From JACPDH01 sp041671505 (GTDB lineage Bacteria > Acidobacteriota > Thermoanaerobaculia > Gp7-AA8), in assembly GCA_041671505.1 (NCBI GenBank), contig JBAZBK010000007.1, positions 62,001 to 126,000 of the forward strand: 64,000 nt of DNA. The letters run 5' to 3'. A program made the translations under genes and the position numbers. Positions 9,170-18,567 of the stretch are shown here, piece after piece. Positions within the stretch are counted from its first letter, which is position 1. Every line of letters starts with the position of its first letter. A model generated the notes under the pieces. That model saw only the letters and a program-made list of their open reading frames with translations, had not been told where the DNA came from and did not search any database.

Positions 9170-10126
9170 CTACTTCTTCTCCGAGGACGGCTTCACTCCC
9201 TTGATCTCCGCGAGCCTTTCTTCGAGCCGGTTGAAGCTGTGGAGCATCTTCGCCTGGTCTTCGCCCGGCGCGGTGAACATGTCGACGATCGGGTTCTGGA
9301 AGCGATTGTTCTCCAGGCCGCCGCCGAAGTACTCCTGCGGGCGCCCGGCGCCGATCGGAAGGACGTAGAGGTTGTCGCGGTCGACCATCGAGTCGAGATA
9401 GCGCGCGCTCTGGTCGCTTCGCGGAACGATGTCGGCTCCGGTCACGACGATCGTGTAGGTCCAGTCGGCGCTGATGGCGCCGTTCGTGAAGGTCCAGGGA
9501 ACGAAGAACTGCACACGGCGTCCGTGCACCTTGATGTTGTCGGGGAAGAAGACGAACGACTCGATCCGCTCGTTCGCCTGGCGCTTGAGGTCGCGCTTGT
9601 CGGGGCTCACCTCGGTCTTGCCTTCCATCTCCTCCGCGACGCGGCGGACGAGGATGCGGCGAAGGACGTTCTTCGAGACCCCGGGATCGGGGGTGAGGCA
9701 GATCGCCATCTCCCAGGCGTTCTCCGGGGCGATCGTGACGTTGCGGCCCGGTAGCGTCGTCGGGCTTCCGCTCCCCGCGACGCCGTCCTTGTCGATGTAG
9801 ATGTCGATGTTGAAATTATAGAAGCCGTGCGTGGCGATCGAGTCGAGCGACTGCCCGAGGTTGTCGATGGTGCGCCGTCCCGGCTCGCGAATGTTCTTCG
9901 CGAAGGTCGCCTCGAAGAGCGTGCCTTCCTTCACGGCCTTCGCCTCGAGCTTGACGATGTCGAGCTCGCCACGGCGAACTTCCTCGTTGAGGGGCATCTC
10001 CAGGGTTCCGAAGCCGCGATCGTCCCCCTTCGCGTCACTGAGCACGAAGATCGACTGCGCGGCGGCGGATCCGGTCACGGCGGCGGCGACGAGCGCGCCG
10101 CCGAGAATGCGATGGAACGAGTTCAT
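9170..10126 (-). CDS. Exported glucodextranase C-terminal (DOMON-like) domain protein, copy 2
   Basis: A 318-residue secreted protein: signal peptide at residues 1-24 (ends SAAAQS), then one domain resembling the DOMON-like C-terminal module of glucodextranase and amylopullulanases. Marks of this fold are SDAKGDDRGFG near the mature N-terminus, a central FNIDIYIDKDG strand pair, LPGRNV and NAWEMAICLTP. These elements line up with the second such protein at 12488. In known enzymes the module is a carbohydrate-binding or structural appendage; here it stands alone, without a catalytic domain. Last gene of the maltodextrin operon, separated from the barrel gene by a GC hairpin. A role in glucan binding at the cell surface is inferred. 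Confidence 0.75.
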   Translation of the reverse strand: MNSFHRILGGALVAAAVTGSAAAQSIFVLSDAKGDDRGFGTLEMPLNEEVRRGELDIVKLEAKAVKEGTLFEATFAKNIREPGRRTIDNLGQSLDSIATHGFYNFNIDIYIDKDGVAGSGSPTTLPGRNVTIAPENAWEMAICLTPDPGVSKNVLRRILVRRVAEEMEGKTEVSPDKRDLKRQANERIESFVFFPDNIKVHGRRVQFFVPWTFTNGAISADWTYTIVVTGADIVPRSDQSARYLDSMVDRDNLYVLPIGAGRPQEYFGGGLENNRFQNPIVDMFTAPGEDQAKMLHSFNRLEERLAEIKGVKPSSEKK

Positions 10127-10195
10127 TCGGCGAGTTTCTCCTTGATGGTGGTACGCCGCAGGGGCGGGTGATGCTTCGGGCCCGACCGATGCGAA

Positions 10196-10223
10196 CGGGC
10201 CCGGGCGTTTCCGCCCGGGCCCG
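10196..10223 (-). terminator. GC-rich hairpin between barrel gene and last operon gene
   Basis: A perfect 12-bp stem (10196-10207 with 10212-10223) around a four-base loop, with no T-run on either side. It lies between the stop at 10251 and the next start at 10126. It is more likely an mRNA-stabilising or partial-termination structure than a full terminator. Confidence 0.55.
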
Positions 10224-10250
10224 ACGATTGTACGACGCGGTGAGTGCCGC

Positions 10251-12428
10251 CTAGAAGCGAACCTTGAAGAACGCTTTCAGGCGACTCTGCTCGAAGTCGC
10301 GCGTCTCGAGGCTGTTCCATCCGCCGTAGCGGTTCTTGAAGCCGCGGGAGCCTTCCTTCACGCCCGCGGAGGTCGCGGTGCCCGCATCGGCGTACTGAAC
10401 GACGAACCCGTCGCCGAATTCGGGAGTGAAGTCGCCAGTCACGTACTCGTAGTTGAGTCCCGCTTCGACACCGCCGATCGGGAACTTGACGAGGACGATG
10501 TAGCGGTCCTTGTTGTGCTGGCCCGAGACCATCTCGTGCAGGTTGTAGGCCTGGAACGCCGTGTTCCCGTCCTTGAGGTCGATGTCGTAGTTCTCGTACG
10601 TCAGCGACGCGTAGAGGATGTCGGTGAACTGGTAGCCGGCGCCGAGCTGGATCATCGTCTCGCTCAGGTCACGGTCGTCGTCGGCGAGGTTGTCGAACGG
10701 CTTCCACTGATAGCCGGTGATTCCGTTGACGGTGATGACGGGCGGGTTGCCGTAGTAGTCGCCCGTCGAGTTGTTGCCCGAGTAGAAGTTCTTGTCGTTC
10801 GTGCACGCAACGCCGCCGCCCGGGCAGTCGCCCGCCTTGAACGGAAGGTACTTCGCGTTGTTCATGCGCTTGTCGGTCTCGTCGATCCACTTGAGCTTGC
10901 CATAGACCTCGAGGCCCTTGCCGACTTCGAAGGTGTAGCGGCCCTTCAGGACGAGGATGTCCGTCGAGCGGTCCATGAACGGCGCGAACGCGCTGCGGAA
11001 GTTGTGGCCGATCCCGGCGTCGAGCTCGGTCGCCGGATAGAGAACTCCGCCATTCATCTGGTTCGAGTCGTCGCCCCAGATCTGCCAGTTCTGGTTGTAG
11101 TCGATCGTCGTGTACTCACCCGCGACCTCGAGTGCGCCGTGGGTCCACTTCGGGGTGACGGTGAAGCCCTTCCAGCCGATCGCCGTCTCAGCCGCCGGCT
11201 CGTCGAAGTCGGTGAACTCGTTGTCGACGTTGAGCGTCGCAACCTGCTGGTAGGTTCCCTGCCATCCGCCGTAGCCGATGCGGGTCTCGTTGCCGCCGAA
11301 CACGCCGTACGACGCATTCGAGGGGCCGGGGAAGGCAAACGTCGCGTCGAAGCCCTCGGTGATGAGGACGTCGCTCTCTCGGCGTGCTGCCATGATCGAC
11401 GTGTACTGCTCGTCGATGTTGAAGAACTGGAAGTTCGCGGTCAATCCGCTCGACATGATGTCGGTCAGGTCAACGTCGAGGGTGTAGGAGTCGCCCTCCG
11501 GCTTGCCGGCGATCACGGGCGAGTAGCCGTTGATGCCGAAGCCGCCTGGTGCGTCGTAGTTCGAATCCGATTCCGCCTCGGAGGTGTAGTAGGCGCCGCG
11601 GATGTCGAGCATCGGCATCGGGTGGACGCCCACCCTGAAGCCCCAGACATCGTTCGAGAACCGGCCGTCAACGTCCGTGCCATCGTCCGGGAGCGAATCG
11701 TTCTTGTCGACCTCGATGTCGCGCGCGCGCTCGTAGATGAGGCTGCCGTCGACGAACTCATTGCCCGACCACTTCATCTGCAGGCCGTACACGCTGTCCT
11801 GCGCAGTGTACTCGCCCGTGCTGTAGTTCGGCCCGGCCCAGAGGCGCGGCGTCGAGATGCGGATGACGTCGTACTTGAGCGAGTCGGTGAGGCGGCCCTG
11901 GAAGAGGATCGCGCCCGCGTTGTCACGGTCGATGTAGCGGATCTTGCCGATGGTGAAGGCGTCGAACATGCCGAGGTCGGTCGAGCCGAACTGGGCGTTG
12001 TCGAGGAAGCGATACCCGGGAGTGACGTTGACCGTCACGCCGCGGAGCTTCACGTACTGGTTCGAGCGCGGGTCGGACTCGCCGCAGTCGCCGCCGGTCG
12101 AACCGTTGCCGCACCCCTCGTTCACGCCGAAGCCGCCGAAGTTCGTCCACTCGTTCTGGCTGAAGCGTGAATGGATGCGCCCCTTGACCTCGATGTACTT
12201 GTTGGGCTTGCCGAAGAAGAGCAGCTCGATCTCGGTGCCCTGACCGTTGTCGCCGTAGCCCTCGCCCGGGACGGTCGTGAAGTTGTAGAGACTGCCGTCG
12301 AAGCGCTGATTGCCCCACAACCACTTGGTGTAGGTCACGCCGCTCATGCCGAACTTCTGCTCGCCCTGGGCGAGAAGCGTGCCGGCGCAGAGCAGAAACG
12401 CGATCGCGATGATGATTGTCCGTTTCAT
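10251..12428 (-). CDS. Outer-membrane beta-barrel (porin-like) protein of the maltodextrin operon
   Basis: A 725-residue protein with a signal peptide (MKRTIIIAIAFLLCAGTLLA, then QGEQKFG) and a long series of alternating amphipathic strands rich in Tyr/Trp/Gly/Asp, ending in a terminal Phe (FFKVRF) as outer-membrane barrels do. There is no TonB box or plug domain, so it is not a SusC or TonB-dependent receptor, and it is longer than LamB (about 420). GGGAGG precedes the ATG. It sits between two secreted DOMON-like proteins and downstream of malEFG, which suggests that it passes maltodextrins across the outer membrane. That function is inferred from position; I recognise the fold class, not a named family. 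Confidence 0.75.
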   Translation of the reverse strand: MKRTIIIAIAFLLCAGTLLAQGEQKFGMSGVTYTKWLWGNQRFDGSLYNFTTVPGEGYGDNGQGTEIELLFFGKPNKYIEVKGRIHSRFSQNEWTNFGGFGVNEGCGNGSTGGDCGESDPRSNQYVKLRGVTVNVTPGYRFLDNAQFGSTDLGMFDAFTIGKIRYIDRDNAGAILFQGRLTDSLKYDVIRISTPRLWAGPNYSTGEYTAQDSVYGLQMKWSGNEFVDGSLIYERARDIEVDKNDSLPDDGTDVDGRFSNDVWGFRVGVHPMPMLDIRGAYYTSEAESDSNYDAPGGFGINGYSPVIAGKPEGDSYTLDVDLTDIMSSGLTANFQFFNIDEQYTSIMAARRESDVLITEGFDATFAFPGPSNASYGVFGGNETRIGYGGWQGTYQQVATLNVDNEFTDFDEPAAETAIGWKGFTVTPKWTHGALEVAGEYTTIDYNQNWQIWGDDSNQMNGGVLYPATELDAGIGHNFRSAFAPFMDRSTDILVLKGRYTFEVGKGLEVYGKLKWIDETDKRMNNAKYLPFKAGDCPGGGVACTNDKNFYSGNNSTGDYYGNPPVITVNGITGYQWKPFDNLADDDRDLSETMIQLGAGYQFTDILYASLTYENYDIDLKDGNTAFQAYNLHEMVSGQHNKDRYIVLVKFPIGGVEAGLNYEYVTGDFTPEFGDGFVVQYADAGTATSAGVKEGSRGFKNRYGGWNSLETRDFEQSRLKAFFKVRF

Positions 12429-12487
12429 GCAATACCCTCCCTGTCGTTGAGACGCGGCGGGATCGCGCCCGCCGCGCCGGTTTCCTG

Positions 12488-13306
12488 CTAGTTGGCCTTG
12501 ACCATCGTGAGCGTAGCCATGCTCTTCGACGTACCGTCGTCATTGCACTCGAAGGCGAGCATCTTCTTCTGCTCGTCGATCTCGCTCTTGTCGCCCTTGG
12601 CTGCGCCAGCGAAGACGTCGATCACGTGCGGGTCGCACTCGCCGTCGTTGCCACCGCCGAAGCGGTGCTGGCCTTCGTACTCGTTGACCTTGCGGGTGAG
12701 CAGGTCGCCCTCGGTCGGGAAGCCTTCGTTCGACTGCATCACGACCTGGTAGCCCCAGCCCTTGATGTCGTCAGCGCTCTTCGCGCCGAGCGCCGCGAGA
12801 TCGACGCTCCCCGAGATCGTGCGGCCCGAGCCGCGCGTCTTGTTCGGGATCAGGCACGCGTCCTTCATGGCCGCGGCCTTCGATTCCACTTCCTGCTTGA
12901 CGCGACCCGGTTGCTGCGGAGACAGGATGACGACCTTGTCCCACGCGGAGTCGGCGGCGAACATCACGTTCTGGCCCGGAAGGCCCTTGTCGAAGCCGGC
13001 GTCCGGAGTCGTGTCGATGTAGATGAAGATCATCTGCACCGCGAAGCCGTTGCCCATCGACCACGGATCCTCGAGGTTCGAGTTCACCGACGCCATGAAG
13101 TCGACCTTCTTGTCGTTCGACTTGACCTGGAGGCTCGTCAGGTCGAACGAGCCGCGCTTGTAGACGGCATCAGTCGGGTACGAATAGCCGCCCGGACCGA
13201 AATCGTCACCCGTCGGATCCTTCAGCGTCACGTCGGCGGCGAGCACAGTGCCCGCGGCAAGCGCGCAGATACAACCGATCAAAAGCAGCCTTACAGAACG
13301 ATTCAT
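12488..13306 (-). CDS. Exported glucodextranase C-terminal (DOMON-like) domain protein, copy 1
   Basis: A 272-residue secreted protein: signal peptide ending GTVLAAD, then DPTGDDFGPGGYSYPTD, a FDLTSLQV strand, IFIYIDTTPDAGFDKGLPG and a SAWDKVVILSP segment. This order is typical of the DOMON-like glucodextranase C-terminal module. Two ATGs are adjacent (13309 and 13306); GGAGG is properly spaced only for the second. It is partnered with a divergent copy at 9170 on the other side of the outer-membrane barrel gene. A calcium- or glycan-binding surface role is plausible; no catalytic residues were seen. Confidence 0.78.
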   Translation of the reverse strand: MNRSVRLLLIGCICALAAGTVLAADVTLKDPTGDDFGPGGYSYPTDAVYKRGSFDLTSLQVKSNDKKVDFMASVNSNLEDPWSMGNGFAVQMIFIYIDTTPDAGFDKGLPGQNVMFAADSAWDKVVILSPQQPGRVKQEVESKAAAMKDACLIPNKTRGSGRTISGSVDLAALGAKSADDIKGWGYQVVMQSNEGFPTEGDLLTRKVNEYEGQHRFGGGNDGECDPHVIDVFAGAAKGDKSEIDEQKKMLAFECNDDGTSKSMATLTMVKAN

Positions 13307-13334
13307 CATCTCCTCCTTCGAGTTGGGAATGCGA

Positions 13335-14219
13335 TCAACCTTTGACGGCGCCTGCCGTCAATCCGGAAACCAGGTACTTCTGAAGGAACATGAAAAGCAC
13401 GACCACGGGGATCGATACGATGATCGCCCCCGCGGCGAAGAATCCCCATTGTTCGGAAAACCCGCTGACGAAGAAGCGGAGCCCGACGGGAGCGGTGTAC
13501 ATCGGCTCCTTGTCCATGAAGGTCGCCGCGAGGATGAACTCGTTCCAGCCGGTCATGAACGAAAAGAGCGCGGTGACCGCAACCGCCGGCTTCGCCAGCG
13601 GCAGCACGATCTGAAAGAAGATCCTCGCGGGCGACGCTCCGTCGATCAGCGCCGACTCCTCGAGCTCGCGCGGAATCGTGTCGAAGTAGCCCTTGAGCAT
13701 CCAGACGGAGAACGGAATCGACGTCGCGGCGTAGACGAGAATCAGGCCGAGCCATGACGAGCCGAGCTGGAGCCACTGCACGACGATGATGTAGAGCGGG
13801 ATCAGCGTCAGCGTGCCGGGGAACATCTGCGACACGAGAAACGACATGAGCCCCAGCCGCCGTCCCGGAAACTTGAACCGGGAAAAGGCATACGCCGCGC
13901 TGCAGGCCATCGCGACGCCGACCACGGTGGTCGCCGCCGCCACGACCGCGCTGTTGAAGACCCAGCGGCCGAACGGCTGATCGGTCATCACCGAAACGAA
14001 GTTCGCGAGGGAAACTTCGTCCGGCCAGGGGATCACGCCGCGCAACCGGTCGAAGAACGTCGGATTCGGCGGCAGGTCGACGAAGGCGAGGCTCTGCTTT
14101 CCCGAGAACGCCACGGTGAAGACCCAGAGAATCGGATAGGTCGAGATCGCCGTGAAGATCAGCAGAAAGATATGCAACGGCAGGTGCGGGGTATCGCCGG
14201 TTCGCGTGCGGTCCGCCAT
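13335..14219 (-). CDS. malG: Maltodextrin ABC transporter permease MalG-type
   Basis: A 294-residue permease with six membrane segments, the second membrane subunit of a carbohydrate (CUT1) ABC importer. The cytoplasmic EAA loop that contacts the ATPase is clear: EESALIDGASPARIFFQIVL, followed by PLAKP. The ATG overlaps the malF stop by one base (TGATG). Length and topology match MalG (about 296 in E. coli). Downstream lie the DOMON-like and barrel genes. The substrate is assigned from the surrounding amylase and MalE genes. Confidence 0.88.
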   Translation of the reverse strand: MADRTRTGDTPHLPLHIFLLIFTAISTYPILWVFTVAFSGKQSLAFVDLPPNPTFFDRLRGVIPWPDEVSLANFVSVMTDQPFGRWVFNSAVVAAATTVVGVAMACSAAYAFSRFKFPGRRLGLMSFLVSQMFPGTLTLIPLYIIVVQWLQLGSSWLGLILVYAATSIPFSVWMLKGYFDTIPRELEESALIDGASPARIFFQIVLPLAKPAVAVTALFSFMTGWNEFILAATFMDKEPMYTAPVGLRFFVSGFSEQWGFFAAGAIIVSIPVVVLFMFLQKYLVSGLTAGAVKG

Positions 14220-16156
14220 CAGATCCCCTCCGTCGCGCGCGTCACGCGGTTCTGCCAGGTGCCGTATGCGAGCAGGATCATGAAGATCACCGTCGAGTAG
14301 GCCGCCGCGTAGCCATAGCGGTACTGCTCGAACGCAATCTTGTACGCCTGCGTGATCAGGATCTCGGTCGAGCTCGCCGGTTCGCCAGCCGACACGAGAT
14401 AGATGATGTTGAACATGTTGAAGGTCCAGACGACCGACAGGATGACCGCCGGCACCAGTGCCGGCTTGAGCGACGGCAGCGTGATCGAGGTGAACTGCTG
14501 CCACTTCGACGCCCCGTCGACGCGCGCCGCCTCGTAGAGGTCGGCCGGAATCGACTGCAGCGCGCCGAGCGAGATCACCATCATGAACGGGAAGCTGAGC
14601 CACCCGTTCGTCGCGACGACCGCGATGAACGACGTCAGCGGCCGCTCGAACCACGACACCGGCGTCCCGCCGAACATCTGGATCACCTGGTTCACCACGC
14701 CGAACTGCTGGTGGAACATCCCCTTCCAGACGAGCGCCGTGATGTAGTTCGGCATCGCCCACGGCAGGATTAGCAGCACCCGGTACGCAGACCGGAACGC
14801 GAGCCCCTTCGTGTTCAATATCAGCGCGAGAAGCAGCCCTAACGAGACGCCGATCGAGACGTTCGTGACCGTCCACATCACGGTCATGAAAAGCGTCCAG
14901 TAGAAGTTCTTGTAGTTGAACTGGAGCCCGGCGTCGGTCCGCTCCATGATGTTGAAGTCGCCGAGAATCTCCGTGTAGTTCTTGAACCCGACCCAGAGGT
15001 CCTTGAGCGGCGAATTCGTCGTGTAGACGTTCTGGTCGGTGAACGAAAGCGTGATGCCGTAGAAGAACGGGAAGAAGACGAGAACCAGCATCCCGATCAT
15101 CGCGGGAGTCACGTACGAATAGGCCTCACGATACTTGACCAGCGCCGCCCAGCTCTTCGCGGCGCTCTCGCTTCCGACGAAGATGAACAGGACAAAGGCG
15201 AACAGCCCGATCGCGATCATCACGCTCCGGTTCGCCTCGGCAATCCCGGCGACGACCTTCGCGATCTTCGCCCGGTCGATCGTCAGGTCGGGCTTGATCG
15301 CGCCGCGCGGCTTGAGGAACCTGTCGGAGTCCCAGAGGCTCGCGTCGAACTGTGGCGCGGCGACCGCCGCGGTCTGCATGACCGCGAGCGCCTTGCCCTT
15401 CTCCTCCACGACCTGCTTTGCGACCTGTGTCGAGATCGCGATCCTCTGCTCGAGCAGCGCGCCGGTGATGGCGCGCCCTCCGTAAACCAGGAATCCGACC
15501 AGGAGCAGCGCCGCGAATGCGAGGAGCGGCAGTTTCCGCTCGCCGATCATGAAGGCGCCTGCGAGGAAAACGACGCAGATCACGACCACACCGACCGCGA
15601 GCGGCCACCACGGTACCGCGATCGTGGCGCCCGCGGCGGGCTTCGACACGGTCTGGACGATGCCGACGACCGCACCTTCGTGGAAGATCGGCGTCGCGAT
15701 CTTCAGCCACCCGTCCGCCGACCACTCGAGAGCCACGACTTCCTTCGTCGCAGCCGCGCCGCCGGCGTTGCCTTCGACCGCGGACGCGAGCTCCTGGCCG
15801 AGATCGTAGATCGGCTTCTCGTCGCGGACCATTCTCCGCGGCAGCTCGCCGTTGGCGACGTCCTCCGGGAAGGAGGACGCCTCGATCGTGCGGTTGTCGG
15901 TGTTCGAGATGCGGACCTTGCGCTGCTCGGCGCCGCCGCTCCAGCTCGCGACGGCCGCGCGGACACCTTCGCCTTCCGCGCCGAGCCATCCCGAGGTGTC
16001 GGAAATGGCACGGAGCGTGACGATGGCGGCGCGCTCGGCCTCCGCTCGCGCGTTGGCGTTGACGTTCGACGACTCGAGCAGATGCAACAGCAATGCAGCG
16101 AGCGCCCCGCCGAGGGCGAGCGCGATGACGATCGTTTTGCGCAGTCGGAAGCTCAT
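14219..16156 (-). CDS. malF: Maltodextrin ABC transporter permease MalF-type with N-terminal sensor-like extension
   Basis: A 645-residue protein. Residues about 345-645 are a normal CUT1 permease (SYVTPAMIGMLVLVFFPFF; EAA loop EAARVDGASKWQQFTS about 70 residues from the end). Residues 1-340 are extra: membrane segments at about 8-26, 184-205, 209-228 and 312-328, with two presumed periplasmic regions at 27-180 and 229-311. The first resembles an extracytoplasmic Cache-type sensor (TPIFHEGAVVGIVQTVS). E. coli MalF has 514 residues with its periplasmic P2 loop inside the permease, so this is a different arrangement. The stop overlaps the malG start. Confidence 0.85.
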   Translation of the reverse strand: MSFRLRKTIVIALALGGALAALLLHLLESSNVNANARAEAERAAIVTLRAISDTSGWLGAEGEGVRAAVASWSGGAEQRKVRISNTDNRTIEASSFPEDVANGELPRRMVRDEKPIYDLGQELASAVEGNAGGAAATKEVVALEWSADGWLKIATPIFHEGAVVGIVQTVSKPAAGATIAVPWWPLAVGVVVICVVFLAGAFMIGERKLPLLAFAALLLVGFLVYGGRAITGALLEQRIAISTQVAKQVVEEKGKALAVMQTAAVAAPQFDASLWDSDRFLKPRGAIKPDLTIDRAKIAKVVAGIAEANRSVMIAIGLFAFVLFIFVGSESAAKSWAALVKYREAYSYVTPAMIGMLVLVFFPFFYGITLSFTDQNVYTTNSPLKDLWVGFKNYTEILGDFNIMERTDAGLQFNYKNFYWTLFMTVMWTVTNVSIGVSLGLLLALILNTKGLAFRSAYRVLLILPWAMPNYITALVWKGMFHQQFGVVNQVIQMFGGTPVSWFERPLTSFIAVVATNGWLSFPFMMVISLGALQSIPADLYEAARVDGASKWQQFTSITLPSLKPALVPAVILSVVWTFNMFNIIYLVSAGEPASSTEILITQAYKIAFEQYRYGYAAAYSTVIFMILLAYGTWQNRVTRATEGI

Positions 16157-16181
16157 CTGCCTCCTCTCGATTCGTACGTCG

Positions 16182-17390
16182 CTACTTCTTCCTCAGGCGC
16201 GAGACAGCTTCGGTGACTTCGGCCTGCGCTTTGTCGAGCGCCGGCTTCGGCGCCAGCGCCTTCTTGGTGATCGCGTTCATCGCAGTCGTGACCGGCGACC
16301 AGACCATCGTCATTTCGGGCGAGTTAGGCATCGGCACGGCCGTGTCGACCTGGGCGCGGAATGCCTTCATCACCGGGTCGGCTGCGACCTGCGCGTCGGC
16401 GTAGACGTTCTTGTTCGCCGGCGTCTGGCGACCGGAGAGCGCCATGACCTTTGCGGACGGAACGTCGGTGAGGTACTGCGCGAACGCGAACGCGGCGTCC
16501 TTGTTCTTCGACGGCGCGGCGATGTAGACCCCCTCGACCGTCATCCACGGGGCGAGCGGCTTGCCGCCCGCTTCGGTGACCGTGGGGAGCATCGCGATGC
16601 CGTACTGGATCTTCGGCGAGATCTCGCCGAGGAACCAGGGGCCGTTGAAGACGATCGCGGCCTTGCCTTCGTTGAAGAGCGACGTGATGAGCGCGGTCGA
16701 CGGCTCGGCCGGCAGGATCTTGTCCTTGTCGAACCACTTCATCAGCAGGTCGACCGATTTCACGTTCGCCGCGTTGTTGACGTTCGGCTTGCCGTCGGCC
16801 GCGAACACGCCGCCGCCGTAGGCATTGAACAGGATCGAGTGGTAGTACCAGTTCGAGTACCAGTAGGCGAGGCCGAAGGTGCCCGACGACGCGTTCGTCA
16901 GCTTCTTGGCCGTCGCGACGAGCTCCGTCGTCGTCTTCGGAGGCGTCGTGACGAGCTTCTTGTTGTAGATCATGGTGAGGCACTTGTAGTTGAGCGGCAG
17001 ACCCCAGACGGCCTTGCGATAGGTCATCGCCTGCATCGTCGACGGGATGAACCGGTCGGTCAGCTTCTTGTCGAGATAGAAGTCGATCGGCTCGATCGTG
17101 TTGCCCGCTTCGATCCACCCGCCGAGGCGATCCTGCGCGTAGATGAAGACGTCGGGGCCCTTGCCGCGCGGAACGGCCGCCGTGATCTTGTCGGCGAAGG
17201 CATCGTAAGGAACCGCAAGCGTCGTCGCCTTGATCTTCGTCTGCGACGCGTTGAACTGCGCCACGACCTTCTCGAAGGCGTCTTTCTCGCCTCCGCGGTA
17301 GGCGTGCCAGATCGTGATTTCCTGCGCCGCGAGCGGCGCCACGACGAGCAGCATTGCGAGTGTGGAGAGAACTGCGATTCGGAGTCTCAT
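16182..17390 (-). CDS. malE: Periplasmic maltodextrin-binding protein MalE-type
   Basis: A 402-residue solute-binding protein (cluster 1). The signal peptide is residues 1-22 (ends APLAAQ) with no lipobox, so the mature protein is free in a periplasm, which argues for a Gram-negative envelope. Mature start EITIWHAYRGGEKDAFEKVV and the FNASQTKIKATTL segment match maltose/maltodextrin-binding proteins, and the ligand cleft is rich in Trp and Tyr (YWYSNWYYHS). It delivers maltodextrins to MalF/MalG encoded 25 bases downstream. MalK is immediately upstream in the operon. Confidence 0.88.
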   Translation of the reverse strand: MRLRIAVLSTLAMLLVVAPLAAQEITIWHAYRGGEKDAFEKVVAQFNASQTKIKATTLAVPYDAFADKITAAVPRGKGPDVFIYAQDRLGGWIEAGNTIEPIDFYLDKKLTDRFIPSTMQAMTYRKAVWGLPLNYKCLTMIYNKKLVTTPPKTTTELVATAKKLTNASSGTFGLAYWYSNWYYHSILFNAYGGGVFAADGKPNVNNAANVKSVDLLMKWFDKDKILPAEPSTALITSLFNEGKAAIVFNGPWFLGEISPKIQYGIAMLPTVTEAGGKPLAPWMTVEGVYIAAPSKNKDAAFAFAQYLTDVPSAKVMALSGRQTPANKNVYADAQVAADPVMKAFRAQVDTAVPMPNSPEMTMVWSPVTTAMNAITKKALAPKPALDKAQAEVTEAVSRLRKK

Positions 17391-17442
17391 GCGTCGTCTT
17401 CCTTTTCAGCTCTTCCTGGTCTGCAGCTTCCTGCGCCCCGCC

Positions 17443-18537
17443 TCAGGCGGTCAGGCGCGTCTCTTTCTGTGCGTCGAACAGGTGGATCGCCTCGAGCTCG
17501 AGCTTGAGCTCGATCGTGTCGCCCGGCTTCGGGAGCTGGTGCGACTCGAGCGAAGCGACGAGAAGGTCTTCGCCGACCTTGAGGTGAACGATCACCTGGT
17601 GGCCGACCGGCTCGACGATCTCGACGGCGCCGCGGATCGGGAGCGTTTCCCCGCGCCCGTCCTTCGACGCTTCGATGACGTTCTCGGGACGGATGCCGAG
17701 GACGACCTTGAGCCCTTCTTTCCCTTGCGTCAGCGGCTTCATCGACGCCGGCACGTTGAAGGAAAACCCGGAGGTTTGAATCCGGTTGCCGCCGTCGACG
17801 ACCGTGCCGTCGGCGAAGTTCATCGGCGGCGTGCCGATGAAGTTCGCGACGAAAAGGTTGTCGGGCTTCTCGTAGACCTCGAGCGGCGTGCCGACCTGCT
17901 GGAGCTTGCCATCCTTCATGACGGCGATCCTGTGCCCCATCGTCATCGCCTCGATCTGGTCGTGCGTGACGTAGACGGTGGTCGTCTTGAGCCTGTGCTG
18001 CAGCTTCGAAATCTCGGCGCGCATCTGCACGCGCAGCTTCGCGTCGAGGTTCGAGAGCGGCTCGTCGAAGAGGAAGACCGACGGCTTGCGGACGATCGCG
18101 CGCCCGACCGCGACGCGCTGGCGCTGTCCGCCCGACAGCTCCTTCGGCTTCCGGTCGAGCAGATGCGAGATGCCGAGGATCTCTGCCGCCTCGTTGACCA
18201 GTCGGTCGATCTCCGGCCGCGGCGTCTTCTTCAGCTTCAGACCGAACTCGAGGTTCTCGCGCACCGACATGTGCGGATAGAGCGCGTAGCTCTGGAAGAC
18301 CATGGCGATATCGCGATCCTTCGGTGGAAGGTCGTTCACGACCTTCGTCCCGATCTTCACGTCACCGCCGGAGATCTCCTCGAGCCCGGCGATCATCCGG
18401 AGCGCGGTCGACTTCCCGCATCCGGAAGGGCCGACGAGAACCATGAACTCCTCGTCCCGGATTTCGAGGTTGAGCCCCTCGATCACCGAGACCGCCCCGT
18501 ACCGCTTGGCTACGTTTTCGAAAACGACATTGGCCAT
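17443..18537 (-). CDS. malK: Sugar ABC transporter ATPase (MalK/MsmK/UgpC type)
   Basis: A 364-residue ATPase that powers maltodextrin import. Walker A is GPSGCGKST (residues 36-44), Q-loop VFQSYALYPHM, signature LSGGQRQRVAVGRA, Walker B VFLFDEPLSNLDAKL and the switch His in VYVTHDQIEAM. The C-terminal 130 residues form the OB/TOBE regulatory domain typical of MalK-type proteins (MNFADGTVVDG; IRPENV). These ATPases often serve several sugar importers. It is transcribed between the amylase and malE. Confidence 0.92.
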   Translation of the reverse strand: MANVVFENVAKRYGAVSVIEGLNLEIRDEEFMVLVGPSGCGKSTALRMIAGLEEISGGDVKIGTKVVNDLPPKDRDIAMVFQSYALYPHMSVRENLEFGLKLKKTPRPEIDRLVNEAAEILGISHLLDRKPKELSGGQRQRVAVGRAIVRKPSVFLFDEPLSNLDAKLRVQMRAEISKLQHRLKTTTVYVTHDQIEAMTMGHRIAVMKDGKLQQVGTPLEVYEKPDNLFVANFIGTPPMNFADGTVVDGGNRIQTSGFSFNVPASMKPLTQGKEGLKVVLGIRPENVIEASKDGRGETLPIRGAVEIVEPVGHQVIVHLKVGEDLLVASLESHQLPKPGDTIELKLELEAIHLFDAQKETRLTA

Positions 18538-18567
18538 CGTTTCTCGTGCCTCGCTTTTCGTCGTTAG

